Below, in pieces: positions 1 to 11,700 of a stretch of DNA of 64,000 nucleotides. A model generated the notes under the pieces. The model made no database searches, had not been told where the DNA came from, and worked only from the letters and a program-made list of their open reading frames with translations. The DNA comes from Euglena gracilis (taxonomy: Eukaryota > Euglenida > Euglenophyceae > Euglenales). The translations under genes were made by a program, and so were the position numbers. How positions within the stretch are numbered: the first letter of the stretch is position 1; every line of letters starts with the position of its first letter. The stretch spans positions 4,830,504-4,894,503 of the forward strand of contig CP154957.1 of NCBI GenBank assembly GCA_039621445.1, read 5' to 3'.

Positions 1-1414
1 ATTACTGGTGTGATTCTCTTGAACTCAAATTTCGACAGGTTAAGGGCCACCCTGAATATGCAGGTTGTGTGTCCTTTTCGACATGTTTTTTTTTGCAATC
101 TTCCTTCCCGGGATTTCTCCTCCATGTGCCCCATCCAACAAAGACAAGCAATTCTGAACCCTCAACGTCAGAATCATTAGTTTGAGAGTCCTCTGCTCTT
201 ATCTCATCGAATCGATGTATTTCCGATTGGTGAGGATTGGAGAGGAGGCTTGATTGGAGTTACTCTTTGTCAAATGTGACATGAATTTTTCCTCAGAATT
301 ATTTTACAAGCTTCGAACTGTTCCTTCTTCCTTTGCTTGGTTGGGGGGGTTGAAGCAGTCATCAGGCCGTGGGGTGACTGGGAGTATTCCCAGAGGTCGC
401 TGCTCACCCCGATGACTCCCTTTCAGGGCGCCTCACACTCGTTTCCCTGTTCCAAACAGAAACTGACCATGAAATATAATGCCAATTTTTGATTGGCTTC
501 CGACGCAGGGGTTTTCTCAAGCTGGAGGGGACCCTCCCCCCCCATCCCCCAGGGGGGTGGTCCAAGCCAGCGCCTTTTTCCAGCCAGCATCTCCCAGCCA
601 GGCTACGAGGGGTGGGGGGTCCGGGGGGGGGGGGGGGGGGGCCGGCTGTGAGCCGGGACCCAGCGGGTATACCCCAAAGATGCCGCCAGATCCCAAATCC
701 AGCTGGGCTTGGCATTTTTCAGCCAAAACTTCGGAGGTGAAGAACTCAAAGGCCACCCAAAAGTGGCATTTTGGGGGGGTTTTAGACCCCTTTTTCCAAA
801 AAAAAATTAGGTCCAGCCCGGCAAAGCCGATTGACCCGACTTTTATTTCAGCAGTGGCTGGAAATGCTGGCCAGCTTTTCCAGCCGGCATTTTTTCCGGC
901 ATTTTTTCCACCCTGTCTCCAGGACCCCCCCCTCCCCGGTGTCTTTAAGAAAACCCTACATTCATACCACCCCTATGTGACCCCCGGGTCACACACGTGG
1001 GTTTGGGAGGGTGAGTTATTTCTGACCTACGACCCGGCCCCCACCTGCCGACCCCAGGGGGAAGGTGAAGGGGTGGGTCCAGCAGCCCAAACCCAGCTAC
1101 TCTACAGTTTCTTGTACTACCAGGGCGGTCCTCAACGGACAGGACAGTTTTTTTTTAAATTTCATAAGGTCGGCCCCCCTTTCGGCCAAAGGGCCGACCA
1201 AGGGCCGGACTGGGACTTGAACGGGGTCGAAAAACACTTTTTTTTTGATGATTTGGGTGGATGGGCGATGGTCCAAGGATGCCAGAAAACAATTTTTTTT
1301 GGTTGCCGATGCCGAGAAATGCCAAATTTCCTTGCCCATTTTCCTGTATATCTTCCTTTGACTGTGCTGGGACAGCGGAGTTTCTTTTGTATATTTCCTA
1401 AAGGACTGTGTAAG
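1..1414. other. Intergenic, no gene seen; G/C-run and CCAGCCAGCAT-type repeats
   Basis: No exon-like stretch was found on either strand. About 480-900 holds a repeat rich in CAGCCAGCAT/CCAGCC words with long G and C runs near 545-640. About 1120-1411 is a decayed copy of the CAGGGCGGTCC MITE family, with the recognisable core word GGATGGGCGATGGTCCAAGGATGCC near 1258-1284. Long open frames here (for example 479-1705) are Pro/Gly-rich products of homopolymer runs and are not believed. Confidence 0.6.
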
Positions 1415-1422
1415 CCCTGTGT

Positions 1423-1793
1423 CAGGGTTCGATATAAGGAGGGCGTACATGGTTTAGGACCCCCCCCTCCTGGCCCGCAGGGGGGGTCCGGACCACCCCC
1501 CCCCCACCTGCAAGGGGGGTCCGGACCGACCCTCGGGGGGGTTCCCGGGACCCCCCAAAAAGGGGCAATTTTTTCCTCCGGCGCTTCGCGCCGAAAATTT
1601 TTTGCATTTTTGGCACATTTTTGCCCAAAAAGTGCCCAAAATGGCACTTTTGGTCGTTTTGGGGGGTCAAAAATTTTCGGCCACGCTGACCGCGCACCTG
1701 TTTAGGTGGGGGGTGTCCCCCCCACCCCCCCCTCCTGGCCCGCAGGGGGGGGGTCCGGACCACCCCCCCCTCCTCTCCTTATATCGAACCCTG
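1423..1793. mobile_element. hAT-like MITE, 371 bp, 19-bp TIR, 8-bp TSD
   Basis: The element starts CAGGGTTCGATATAAGGAG and ends with the exact reverse complement, a 19-bp terminal inverted repeat. It is flanked by perfect 8-bp direct repeats CCCTGTGT (1415-1422 and 1794-1801). The interior has paired G/C runs and a CCGGCGCTTCGCGCCG palindrome near 1579. CAGGG termini plus an 8-bp duplication are typical of hAT-superfamily non-autonomous elements; assignment to hAT is inference because no transposase is present. Confidence 0.85.
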
Positions 1794-1801
1794 CCCTGTG
1801 T

Positions 1802-2948
1802 CATACCAACAGAAACGTCAGTCATGGTACGGTGAACCCCTCGCTTGCAGCAGTGTCATTCCAGGGAGAGGGTGGGTGGGCATTTTTCCCAATCAAATTG
1901 TACCCATGCACCTGCTTTGAAGGCTGATGGCGATGACCGATGGCCAATGACGGGTGAATCCAGGTCCTGGGTGGATAGGTCCAGGGGCAGAGGGACGTGG
2001 GTGGCGGGGGTTTGAAATCAAAAAAAAAATCTGGCAGGCCAGCAAGGTCGGCAAAAAAGATGCAGAAATATTCGCGACTTTTGCGGATAGTTGTAGCTTT
2101 TGAGGTTTCACTTATTGTTTGGGTGGACCCCCTGACCTCCTCTGTCAAAAACCTGACATGCCAGAGGGCTGGCAAGCCAGGGCAGGCAGATGATTTGTTG
2201 GCTTTGAATGCAACTTTCCCCACATGGAGGAGCCCTGTCCCCTGAGACAGTGATCGGCCTTCGCAGCCCAAAGCTTCAGTCGGTGCCATGGGCGTTCAGA
2301 CCCGACCTACAGCCTCGCAGCATGACAGCCAGGTCGCTACTGCCGCCTCTTTACAGATATGTAGCAACCCATTTACTCTCACATGCATGTGATGCTATGT
2401 GAATCTCTCCCTTGTAAAATCAACATTCTGCCCAAGCACCAGCCTCTTTGTCCATACTTGTCCCTTTGAAGATCTTTCTGGTGTGTTTTTCATGCGTCAT
2501 TCATTATGCGGCTGCTTTTTCTGATGTCTGAATCCATTAGATTTTGTATATGAAACGATTTGCTGGGCAGGAGAATGGCTGATACTGGATGGTATTGTCG
2601 CTCATGACATTTGCAATGGTGCATCTGGTAGGAATCTTTTTAAACAGAACAACAACAAAACCAACATAAATCAGGAAACAGGTGGGGCCCCAAACCAAAC
2701 CATCAAACCAAAAAAAAGGGAAACCAAAAATTTCGTACAGCCATGGGGGTGGGGTCAGACAATTGTCACCCTGTGTGCGAGGTCCAGTTTGAGTCCCCAC
2801 CCCCTGCTCCCCCAAGTGCTGAAGAGCAGGAATACAGAAAGCAACTACCTGTGGTATTTCGATTGGGGCACCCCGAATGGAGTTTGTGGGGGTTCCTGTG
2901 GGGGTTCCTTCGGACGTCAAGCAACGTGCTTGAGCAATCCCTGATTCG
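1802..2948. other. Intergenic, nothing convincing
   Basis: Moderate-GC sequence without recognisable exons or repeat boundaries. It may contain promoter, 5' untranslated sequence or earlier exons of the following ankyrin gene, but no start codon or splice-leader acceptor could be assigned. Confidence 0.4.
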
Positions 2949-5900
2949 CCCGTGGCCTGCCCCTGCCGCTCATGATCGCTTGCCGGGCCGGACACCTGGA
3001 CGTGGTGGAGTTCTTGTTGGCCCGGCAGGCCCAGGTGGACGCCCTAGGCCGTGGCCCTGTGGGCAGTGGTGTTGAGTGAGTGAGCATGTTGGTAATCTGC
3101 GCACGGAAACGTAAATTCATATATACGCATGCATCCACATGCAACACATGAACGCATGTCGCGCATGCTTTCAGCAATGCATGCATGAGAAAAAAATGCC
3201 TGATGATGCATATTTACGTCCGTGAGGTTTGCGGTGCTGTGGCTCTGCGGTTGTTCACTTGCAACCAGGCATTTGCTTAAGGGGTTGCAGTACCCCTCCC
3301 GGGGGGGGGGGGGGGCTAGACTGCAGCTAGTCCAAATTTGGCTAGTGGGATTTCTAGCAGACCCCCCCGGGGGGGGTCTGCTAGCAGGGCTAGCTAGTGG
3401 AAAAAAATTTTCCAGTGACCGGCGCAAAGCGCCGAAAAAGTTTTTGGGACCCCCAAAAATGGCCAAAAATACCCATTTTTGGCCATTTTTGGGAATTTTT
3501 GGAACAAAATCAGCCAAAAACCTATTAAAAACCTCACATTTCTTCCGGCGCTGCGCCAGAGGAAAAAAAATTTTCCAGTTCGGGGGACCCCCGGACCCCC
3601 CCCCCCCCCGGAGGGGTCTAGCTAGTCCATTTTTTCCAGTGTCTAGCCAATTGGCTTGCCAGTACCCCCCCCTGGGTCCTTAAGCAAATGCCTGCTTGCA
3701 ACGGATCAAAGCTTTCGAAAATATGTATGTCAGATTATAAAGTTTGGTGGTGCGATACCTCATCGTTATTTGCATCTACCATGAAATATGGCATTAAACT
3801 GGGGACACAATAACGTTGAACATCAAAATTCAACCTGAATTGCGCGTGCATGGAAACAACATCAACATGCCCAGAATATCCGTCACCCCAAGCACAGCCC
3901 AGAGGCACCCTTCTCCAACCATGCGGGAGCTCAGTGGTGTGCACACACCAGAATTTTTCTTTTACTTTGGTGACATGGGTGGGAGGGTCGGTCTGGCTCC
4001 GCCTCCCGGGGGGTCGGATGCGGGTCGGGTCCAGTGGGTACCCCCCCCGTCTCCCTCTATTTTCGGCACGAAGCACTGCAGAATTTCGGGAGACCCCTGG
4101 GGGGATGGTTGGTTCCAGACCCCCTTCCCCCCTGGGTCCAAAAAAAACCTCTGCCACATGCGTGCCTGCGCTCCGCCCGCCTCCCGGGGCCACGCGGCCG
4201 GGGGCAGCCGCAGTGCGCTCATGCACGCGGCCGCCGCGGGCCACCTAGGCGTGCTCGCCGCGCTGCTGCGCGCCGGGGCCGCCGTCAACGCGGCGGACGC
4301 GCACGGCGCGACCGCGTTGGCGTGCGCCGTGCTCAGCAGCTCCGAGGAGGCGGTGGGCCGGGGCACACCCCACACCCCCTCGGGGGGGGGGGGAGGTCGG
4401 CTCGGGGGGGTCCCCACACCCCCACACCCCTCGGGGGGGGGGACATGCTCCCCACCCCCAAGTCAGGGGGGGGGGCAGTTTTTGGGCCAGGGACTTTTAC
4501 CATGCGCAAAATTTGCGCGCCAAGTCCTGCCAGGTTTCCCGGCCTCTTGGAAAGGTTCCGCACATTTCGGTCGCTGTGGGATTTTTGCTGGTACGCCATT
4601 TCCCACAGTCCCATCCCCTCCCATCACAGCGGTCCATGAGGGACGGGAGAGTTTTTTACCTTAAGGACAGCCCTTATGCCAAAGGGACGGCCAACCGATC
4701 CGGAGATCGAACGGATCAAAAATTAAAAAAAAAGGTAAAAAACACATTTTTGACGATTGTGTGGATGGAGAATGGTGTAAAGATGCCAGAAATCTTTTTC
4801 CCCGAAATTGAACCATTTTGCCAAAATATGGCCAATTTTTGGACCATTTTTCCTGTGAATTTTTCACCGAATGTGCCAGGGCGGGAAGTTTTTTTTCCTT
4901 TCAAAAACCGCCCTGCCTCCCATATGGCAGCTTCCCCTCGTCCAATCCCTGGGTGCACCGTCACCCTCCACAAGCGCCGGGCGATTTGCAACATGACAAT
5001 TGAGTCGTTTTATTTGCTGTCTCATGGCGAACCTGGGGTGTGCCTTGCCTCTGGTTGCCTCTTGGAGGCCCAGGCGGACGTGCACGCCGTGTGCACCTTG
5101 CCGGCGGGGGCCCGGTGGCCGAATGGGCCCGGGATGGTCCAGTGGAGGCCGGGGGAGAGAATGGAAGTAGGGTTCGACGGGGGAGGAGGACGGGCTTCTT
5201 GCTGGTTGGAACCCCTGCCCTCCTTGGGAGCTCGGGAGCTCGGGAGCGCAGCCTTTCGGCCTAAAAAAGAAAAAGAAATAAAAAATAAAATAAAAGAATG
5301 CCGTGCCCTCCCCCGCCCACCCATCCAAAGAACTAAAAATTTTTCACGGAATACTTTGGTTGTTTTCCAGTTTTTTTAGATGCAGGTTCGATCCCAGCCT
5401 GGCCCAGTGCCAGCCGGGGGTTCCCTCTGGGATGGGGGACGGGGGTCAGCCAGCAGCTTTTTCCTGCTGGCACGTATTTCCCAGCCTCCCCGGACCTCCA
5501 ACAGGGTGTTCAAGCGGGGGGGGGGATAAGAAAGGCTTAGATTGCTGTGTGCCGCTTGTAAAGGTTGTTGAATTTGCAGCACAACAGGTGATGACCCGTG
5601 ACGTCCAACGTCCTGGCATTTTGGGCAGAGCAACATGGTGGTGGAGGCATTCTCGGTCAATGGCATGCCAATGTTCCAGCGACGATGCCTTGAATCGGTT
5701 TGAACGCTGGGGGCAAATTTGAAGACAAGTTCACAGTACCTGACACACCCGAAACGAGCCCGCTACGAAGTATCTTCCCCTCTTGCCCAAAATGTTGGCA
5801 ACCACCCCGCGTGCATCTTTCGCCCAGAGTGGCACTGCCTCTGAGCAACCGTTGAGTGCCGGTCAGGGCATCTCTTAAACCGAAGGGCCCCTATGGGGGT

Positions 5901-7801
5901 TTCAGCCAGCCAGCAGCTTTTTGTCAGCCAGCAGTCCTTTTCTGCCTCGGACACCCTCCCCGCCATCGGCAAGTTTGCAGCCGCCCGAAGGGACTGGACA
6001 TTAACAGATTTTTTTGCTTTCGGAGGTGAAAAAATGGGCCAAAAAATGGGCGAAAATGCAGTTCTTTGCGCAATTTTTTTTGCAGTATTGAGTTTTTGGA
6101 GCCCAAGTCAACCCCAGTCAGGCTCCGTGGGACCCCTAAACCCCCCCTTAATAGAAGCGTGGGCTGTGACAAGCGCAGGGTCCAAATAAAAGCCCATTGC
6201 CCCGCTACAAGCACAGCCTCCATTTTGATGGGATTTCTAAAGGAAATCAACAAAAATTGTGCAGGTGGGGTCCAAATGGAAGCGCACCCCCTGCTGCTGG
6301 AGGCGGCGGTCCGCTGTAAGCGCACCCATCCTTCTTTTAGGGGGGGGGGTGCCAAGCCCTCTGGGGGTGGGAGTCAGCCAGCAGCTTTCTTCCACCCAGC
6401 CCAAATCTTCCGGCCTCTGAGCTGGAAAGGCACCACCCCCTGGTGCTGGTCTTTTGCAGTATATCTGCAAGTTGTTTTTTTTTGCGGTTTTGCCGTACAG
6501 TCTTGCACTTGCCCGTGCGCCTGTTCTCCGCACCACCACCCCCCAGCCGAAACTGTCCGGCACGCAGCGCCATAAGTTTTGCGCCCACAAACACCGCTAC
6601 GCCCACCGGGCCCCCGCCCCGACCCTCGGGCCGGGGCTGCCGATCGTGGCGGTGGCGGCGGCGCAGGGCAGCGTGCCCATTCTGGAGCTGCTGCTGGAGG
6701 CGGACGCCGACCCCAGCACCACTGCTGCGGACGGCCGCACGCCCAGAGCCCGGTATAGCCCCAAAGCCCCTCAAGGGACGATGTGGGCATCCAACCGGTT
6801 CCAAAATCAAAGGAAACCAAAACCCCTTCTCTTGAGTTCGAATCGATACGTGATGTTCCAGTGATGCCAGGAACCATTTTTTCCCCCGGAGTTGGCTAGT
6901 TTTTGCCGAGATTTGCAGCTTTCTTTTTGTTCGATTGGAGAACAATTCTGCCAGAATAATTTTTGACGCTTTTCACAGTTTTTTCGGGTATTTTAAAGCA
7001 TTATGGCCCTAAGAATCGATTAAAAATTTCCATTTTTGAAAGAAAAAAAATTTTTTTACCCTGGCGTCCCTGGAAGCTGTCACCTTACATTCATTCAACC
7101 CCCGTGTGACCCCACCCCCCCAGGGGGGATGGGCTTTGGGCCACTAAGCTCTTCCACCTACCAAGGCACCCCAAATATAAAAAAAAGTAATAAATAAAAT
7201 TTTTCTACCAGATTTATATTTGAGTGGAATTTCAAGACCCTCGGGGTCATGTTGGGGGGTTCAAATCTTTAGGATGACCCCCATATGAGGTCAATTAAAC
7301 CTCCAGATCCCCCCCAAAATTATAGAATCCCCTCAGATATCGAACCCGCCTGGGTGTTTTTGATTTGACTACTGAAAAGCCCCCCTCAAAGGGGACACAT
7401 AAAAAGGTGATTCAAAAAAGTTACAATATTTTGGGGATTTTTGCTCTGCGACAGGACAGGACCGCCCTGGAGAATCTGCATTTTATTGCCTTTTTTCCAT
7501 TTGTTTGTTTTTTAATTTATGTTTTTTGCATTCTTTTGCGTATTTGGTATTTTGGTGTCGTTTTTGCAATTTTTTCCCATTTTTTTCGCATTTTTTTGCA
7601 CTGTGCATTTGGAGGCGCATTGTGGCACTCCCTTCCTCCCCCCCCCCCCGGGCCCTGCCGCCAGCGCTGGCCATCGCCGCCCAGAGCGGGCACACGGACC
7701 TCGTGAAGCGGCTGTGGCGGCGACGGCGGCAGGCCAGCGTCGCCAACCTGTCGCTGTCGCAGGAGCCGGACTCGGCGGGTCTGCGGACGGACATGGGTTG
7801 A
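2949..7801 (+). CDS. Ankyrin-repeat protein, 5 recognised exons (5' end not found)
   Basis: Exons: about 2949-3042, about 4204-4360, 5059-5106, 6637-6740, 7663-7801 (TGA 7799-7801). Translation gives consecutive ankyrin repeats of PLMIACRAGHLDVVEFLLA, SALMHAAAAGHLGVLAALL, GATALACAVL, LPIVAVAAAQGSVPILELL and DGRTALAIAAQSGHTDLVK type. When 5107-6636 and 6741-7662 are removed as nonconventional introns, the distances between successive LLxAxA motifs are exactly 33 residues, the ankyrin period. This supports those two junctions independently. The introns pair GCC with GGC and CAG with CTG at +4..+6 / -8..-6. The first two junctions are less certain. The C-terminus is basic (WRRRRQ) then Ser/Asp-rich. 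Ankyrin repeats are protein-interaction scaffolds; no catalytic domain is seen, so the specific role is unknown. Part of a larger protein could lie upstream. Confidence 0.75.
3266..3694. mobile_element. hAT-like MITE, 429 bp, 17-bp TIR, 8-bp TSD
   Basis: Left terminus CAGGCATTTGCTTAAGG and right terminus CCTTAAGCAAATGCCTG are perfect inverted repeats. Flanking direct repeats CTTGCAAC occur at 3258-3265 and 3695-3702. The interior has CTAGCTAG words, G/C runs and a CCGGCGCAAAGCGCCG palindrome near 3419. It lies in an ankyrin-gene intron. Confidence 0.9.
4630..4918. mobile_element. CAGGGCGGTCC-family MITE copy
   Basis: It begins CAGCGGTCCATGAGGGACGGG and ends AAAACCGCCCTG, with the family core (GTGGATGGAGAATGGTG...ATGCCAGAAATC) between. 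CCTCCCAT follows the right end and also occurs two bases before the left end, consistent with a slightly decayed 8-bp target duplication. It is intronic to the ankyrin gene. Confidence 0.7.
5390..6420. repeat. CCAGCCAGCAGCTTTT-type repeats in intron
   Basis: Several segments share GTCAGCCAGCAGCTTTTT words (near 5446, 5906, 6371) with the repeat at 480-640 and with 32790-33540. No clear element boundaries. This is intron sequence of the ankyrin gene. Confidence 0.5.
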
Positions 7802-8740
7802 GCGATCGGGGGGGGGGGGTTAGCACCGTGGCAGAGGTATTTTTTTTAAGGTTGGTGACCGGGTTGCCCCTCAAACTAGGTTTTCATCCGTCCCAATTTT
7901 TGTGGGACCCAAGCTCAACCCTCAAGAAGTGGGTTCCTATGAGCCCCCTCCCCCCCCCGGAGGCCCTATGGCACGGGTTGGTGCAATCCTTGTCAGTCGC
8001 TCTGCAGACCCAAAAATTTTGGGTAAACCCCCCCAAATATAAAACCCCCCGGTTTTATATTTGGGCGGAAATTTCAAGACCCCGAGGGGGGTTTTATATT
8101 CAGTCAGAAAAATCAACTTCCTGGCGGGATCCAGTAGTCACTTTTTCGGTCCAAAATCACAAATACGCCCACCCTTGGGGGTCCAAAAATCTCACCTTTC
8201 GGGCGAAGGGGCAACTTTCACACGTTTTTGGTAAAAATTGCTCCCAAATCTGCCAAAAATCACAATTTCGGGAGAGATTTTGTCGAAATTTTTTCTTTCC
8301 GGCGCTTCGCCGTACGGTGGTTTTATATTCGGGCGGGAGTTCAAGGTCCTCAGGGGGGTTTATATTTGGGGGGGGGGGGGGTATTTGGGGGGGTTTATAT
8401 TTGGGGGGGGGGGGGCGGGTAGTTTTTTGGTTCATTGTTGTTGGTCGCAGTCTTGTTCCATTTGACAGCCAGACTCTGGTTTGGCTATCAACTCACACCG
8501 CCAAAGATTGTGTTCTCCATTGCTTTTGGTTGGATTTGGGGAACTCGAAAGCATCTCAAAGTATGTCAAACCCATTTTTCTGGAAGATTTTTTTGGCATT
8601 TCATCCCACAAAGTTTCCTGCGCTGAGCGGGACGTAATTTTATTTCAGCCGAACTTCCACAGGAGGGGGGTTGTCCTGCAACCTGGCTTGAAGCTGGTGG
8701 ATGGAGAAAGGTGCTGGCGGGACTAAATCCACCGGTGGAG
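7802..8740. repeat. TTTATATTTGGGG-family element (about 8025-8420) and spacer
   Basis: 8025-8420 starts CCCCCCAAATATAAAACCCCC and ends TTTATATTTGGGGGGG. It is a second copy of 52755-53275: the stretch from AAAATCAACTTCC (about 8107) through GGCGCTTCGCCG (about 8303) is almost the same base for base. Near 8706-8770 a 23-bp unit with GGGACTAAATCCACCGGTGG is tandemly duplicated. No gene seen. Confidence 0.75.
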
Positions 8741-11700
8741 GTGGGACTAAATCCACCGGTGGAGGCGGGACTCTGTCACTCGGCGTGAAAAAAAAATACT
8801 CATTTTCATCATTCATTTTTCATGCCCAGCTGCTTTCACATTCATCTCGAGACCTCTTGTCAGAAAAACATGCTTCCCTCTTCGGTGTGAAACTGCAATT
8901 TTTTTCCGGTCAGCTTGGTGTCAGCTTTGGTGCTGACACCAGAAATCTCAGCGAAGTGACACAGTAATGAGTTCGGAACATGCACGTGTCGGCCGTGGCA
9001 GACTTTCCCCAAATTCTCAGAGTGGCCGCCCATCGTCGTTCCCGTTGCCGCTCTGTCCTACCAGCCAAACCTCTGACTGATTAACACTGATTCGCCCGCA
9101 CCCTGACGACCCGACTGTCCTGCACAAACACTGACCCAAGACAGAAGTCACACACACACACACACACAACACGCAATGCAATTCAAGAATTGTGGTAAAC
9201 AAAAGTCTGTGAATTCCCCAAGCTTTGCAGTTTTTTGTTGTATCTTTGGCAGTTAATCATTTGCGTCATTTTGTGTGCTGCCCCGCGTTTACTATTTGAT
9301 GATTACCTTGTGGACAATGATCATCCCGAGGCCATTTTTTCAGATGTTCATTTGCATGGCCCCTGTTTCCATAACTGTCCCCTCACCTGATCACAAGAAC
9401 GAGGTTTGACATAGGCACCATTGGACATGCAGGGGGCAGAGTGATGCCGCAACTCATCGACAGCCAGCAGTGGGGTCAAGATTTGCATGTGCCCCTGTGC
9501 TGAGTAAGAACCTGGGCAAAACAAACCCTGCTCATTGATCGAGATACAGTTGGATGCGAGGGAAGGAATGTAAATATTTTGTCAATTGGCATATGGACAG
9601 GAATATATTTTTGTTCTCTTTGCAACTACACATGACGAACCTTCATGCCTCCCCTCCCCTTCATTTTTTGACCAAATTTTGTCTCCATGATGGTTTTTGA
9701 ATGTCATTTGATTCCCATGCAGGCCCCATCATTGATTGGTTGATTGATTGGGTTTGCAATACAATTTAAGTCTTATTGGGTGACTCCGTTCGAGGGGGAA
9801 CAACGGCATACCCTGGCAATGCCTTAGAACTATTCCATCAAATGGCTTGTTTTTTTTAACCATGATTTTGTTAACCACAATTTGGCCAACACCCTCCAGT
9901 TCACACGACCAACAGACGCATCTGTATATCCAACAACCCCTGTTGCGCGATCCTTGTGACATGTCTCACCACTGAATGGCTCCAAAAGCGGCCGCTGCCT
10001 GAGTTACTGCGATTTAGGCTTCAGACAGTTCCCCGAGTCCGATGCAGGCTTTCCTTTCTTCAGCCCAACACCACTGACGGGGTGGGCACAATGACTTGCA
10101 ATTTGAGTTCTTTGGGAGGAGCTGTCATCTCAAACCCTCCCATTTATCATACCTCCCTCCCCCAGCCAGGAAGTTGCCACCTGGGATTGCCCCAGCTAGT
10201 TTGTCAGGTGGCAACCCCTGGCAACGGGGGTATTCCATAATCTATGGTGTATTCTATATTCTATATTCTATGGATATTTCATATTCCAATTCTATATTCT
10301 GCGGTATATTCTAATTCTGTATTTGGTGGATATTCCATATTCTATATTCTATGGTATATGTTCCATATTCTATCTTCCATATTCTGTGTTCTATATTCTA
10401 TGGTATATATTCCATATTCTATATTCCATATTATATATTCTATATTCTACGGTATATATTCCATATGCTGTATTCCATATTCCATATTCTATATTCTATA
10501 TTTTTACATTCTGTATTCCACAGTTATCGGTTTGCCCATTTGCCTGGGTTGCCCAACAATCCTGCCGTTCAGGAGGTTCATTCATTGCATAATCTTGCTG
10601 AGGACGGCTTGCATTTCAACCTTTCTTTGCTGAAAAGGGGCCTTTTTTTCTGTCCCCGTTCCGGACTCCTTGGGCAGGTTAAGTTTGGAAGTTTTGCAAG
10701 GAGTACTCCACACTGGTGGGCAGGAGGGTTTCTGCCTGGTAAACCCCCCCCCAAATATCCGTACATCAGAAACCCCTCATCCATTTTCACCACGGGTCAC
10801 AGCAAATCTCAAGGCGCGATCAACACAAAGATGAAGCCGGTGCAAATCCACGTGCTGATCATCCCCTTTGGAACCCCACTTTTCTTAGATGCTTGCCCAA
10901 TGGTGCTTGTGCTGGCTGCATCTTTCAATTTCTTCTTCTTCTTTCAATTTGAAATCCACAATACATTTCTTGCAAATTAGTGTAAATAATAAATTCTTTC
11001 TTTCATCGACATAGCCCCCAGATTTAGAAGTACCACTGGCACTACCACTTTCTTCTGGACTGATAATGATCCAATTCAGCATAAACACTCTCCACGGCCT
11101 CGGAAGACGAGCCGTCAGACATGAACAAAATCCCACACAAAACGGTCACATTTAATTAATGAATTATTATGAATTAATTAATTATTAATCATTTAATCAT
11201 CTAATCATTTAATTATGAAGGAACCGAAGGAAGAAAAAGTTCCATCTACAAGAAACCCTTGGGGCCTGCCTTCGACACCCAAATATAAGAAACCCTTTGG
11301 GCCGATCAGCCGACACCCAAATGTAAGAAATGGGTATCTTATATTTGGGGGGGGGGGTTCAGGCACTAGAGGGCAATGAACCCCAGCCCAGGCGGCACAG
11401 CCACTCTCTGGCGCCAAAGGCTGCCAACCCTGTTTTGGGGTAACGTTTCTTCGGTGGACTCTTTTTGCCGATCCAGGGGACACAGAAGTGCATGGCTGGA
11501 CACACAGAAACACAGGTCCATCCAACACCTGCCCTCTCTCACACTGTCTCGTTTTGGAGAGCATGTAAATACTCCAAAATTTATCTCTCAATTTTATTTG
11601 TTTTCCTTGTTTTTTTTTCCATGCTCGTCAAACTCGCAAAATTCCGCTTGAAATGGTCGAAGTGTCACCTGTACCTTTGCAAGAACAACTGATCATTGGG

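Noticed and set aside
479-1705. 408-codon open frame
   Set aside because: Pro/Gly-rich translation of G and C runs across two MITEs, including a complete element with target duplications; no family similarity.
10244-10633. Tyr/Ile-rich open frame
   Set aside because: Translation of the ATTCTATATTC tandem repeat.
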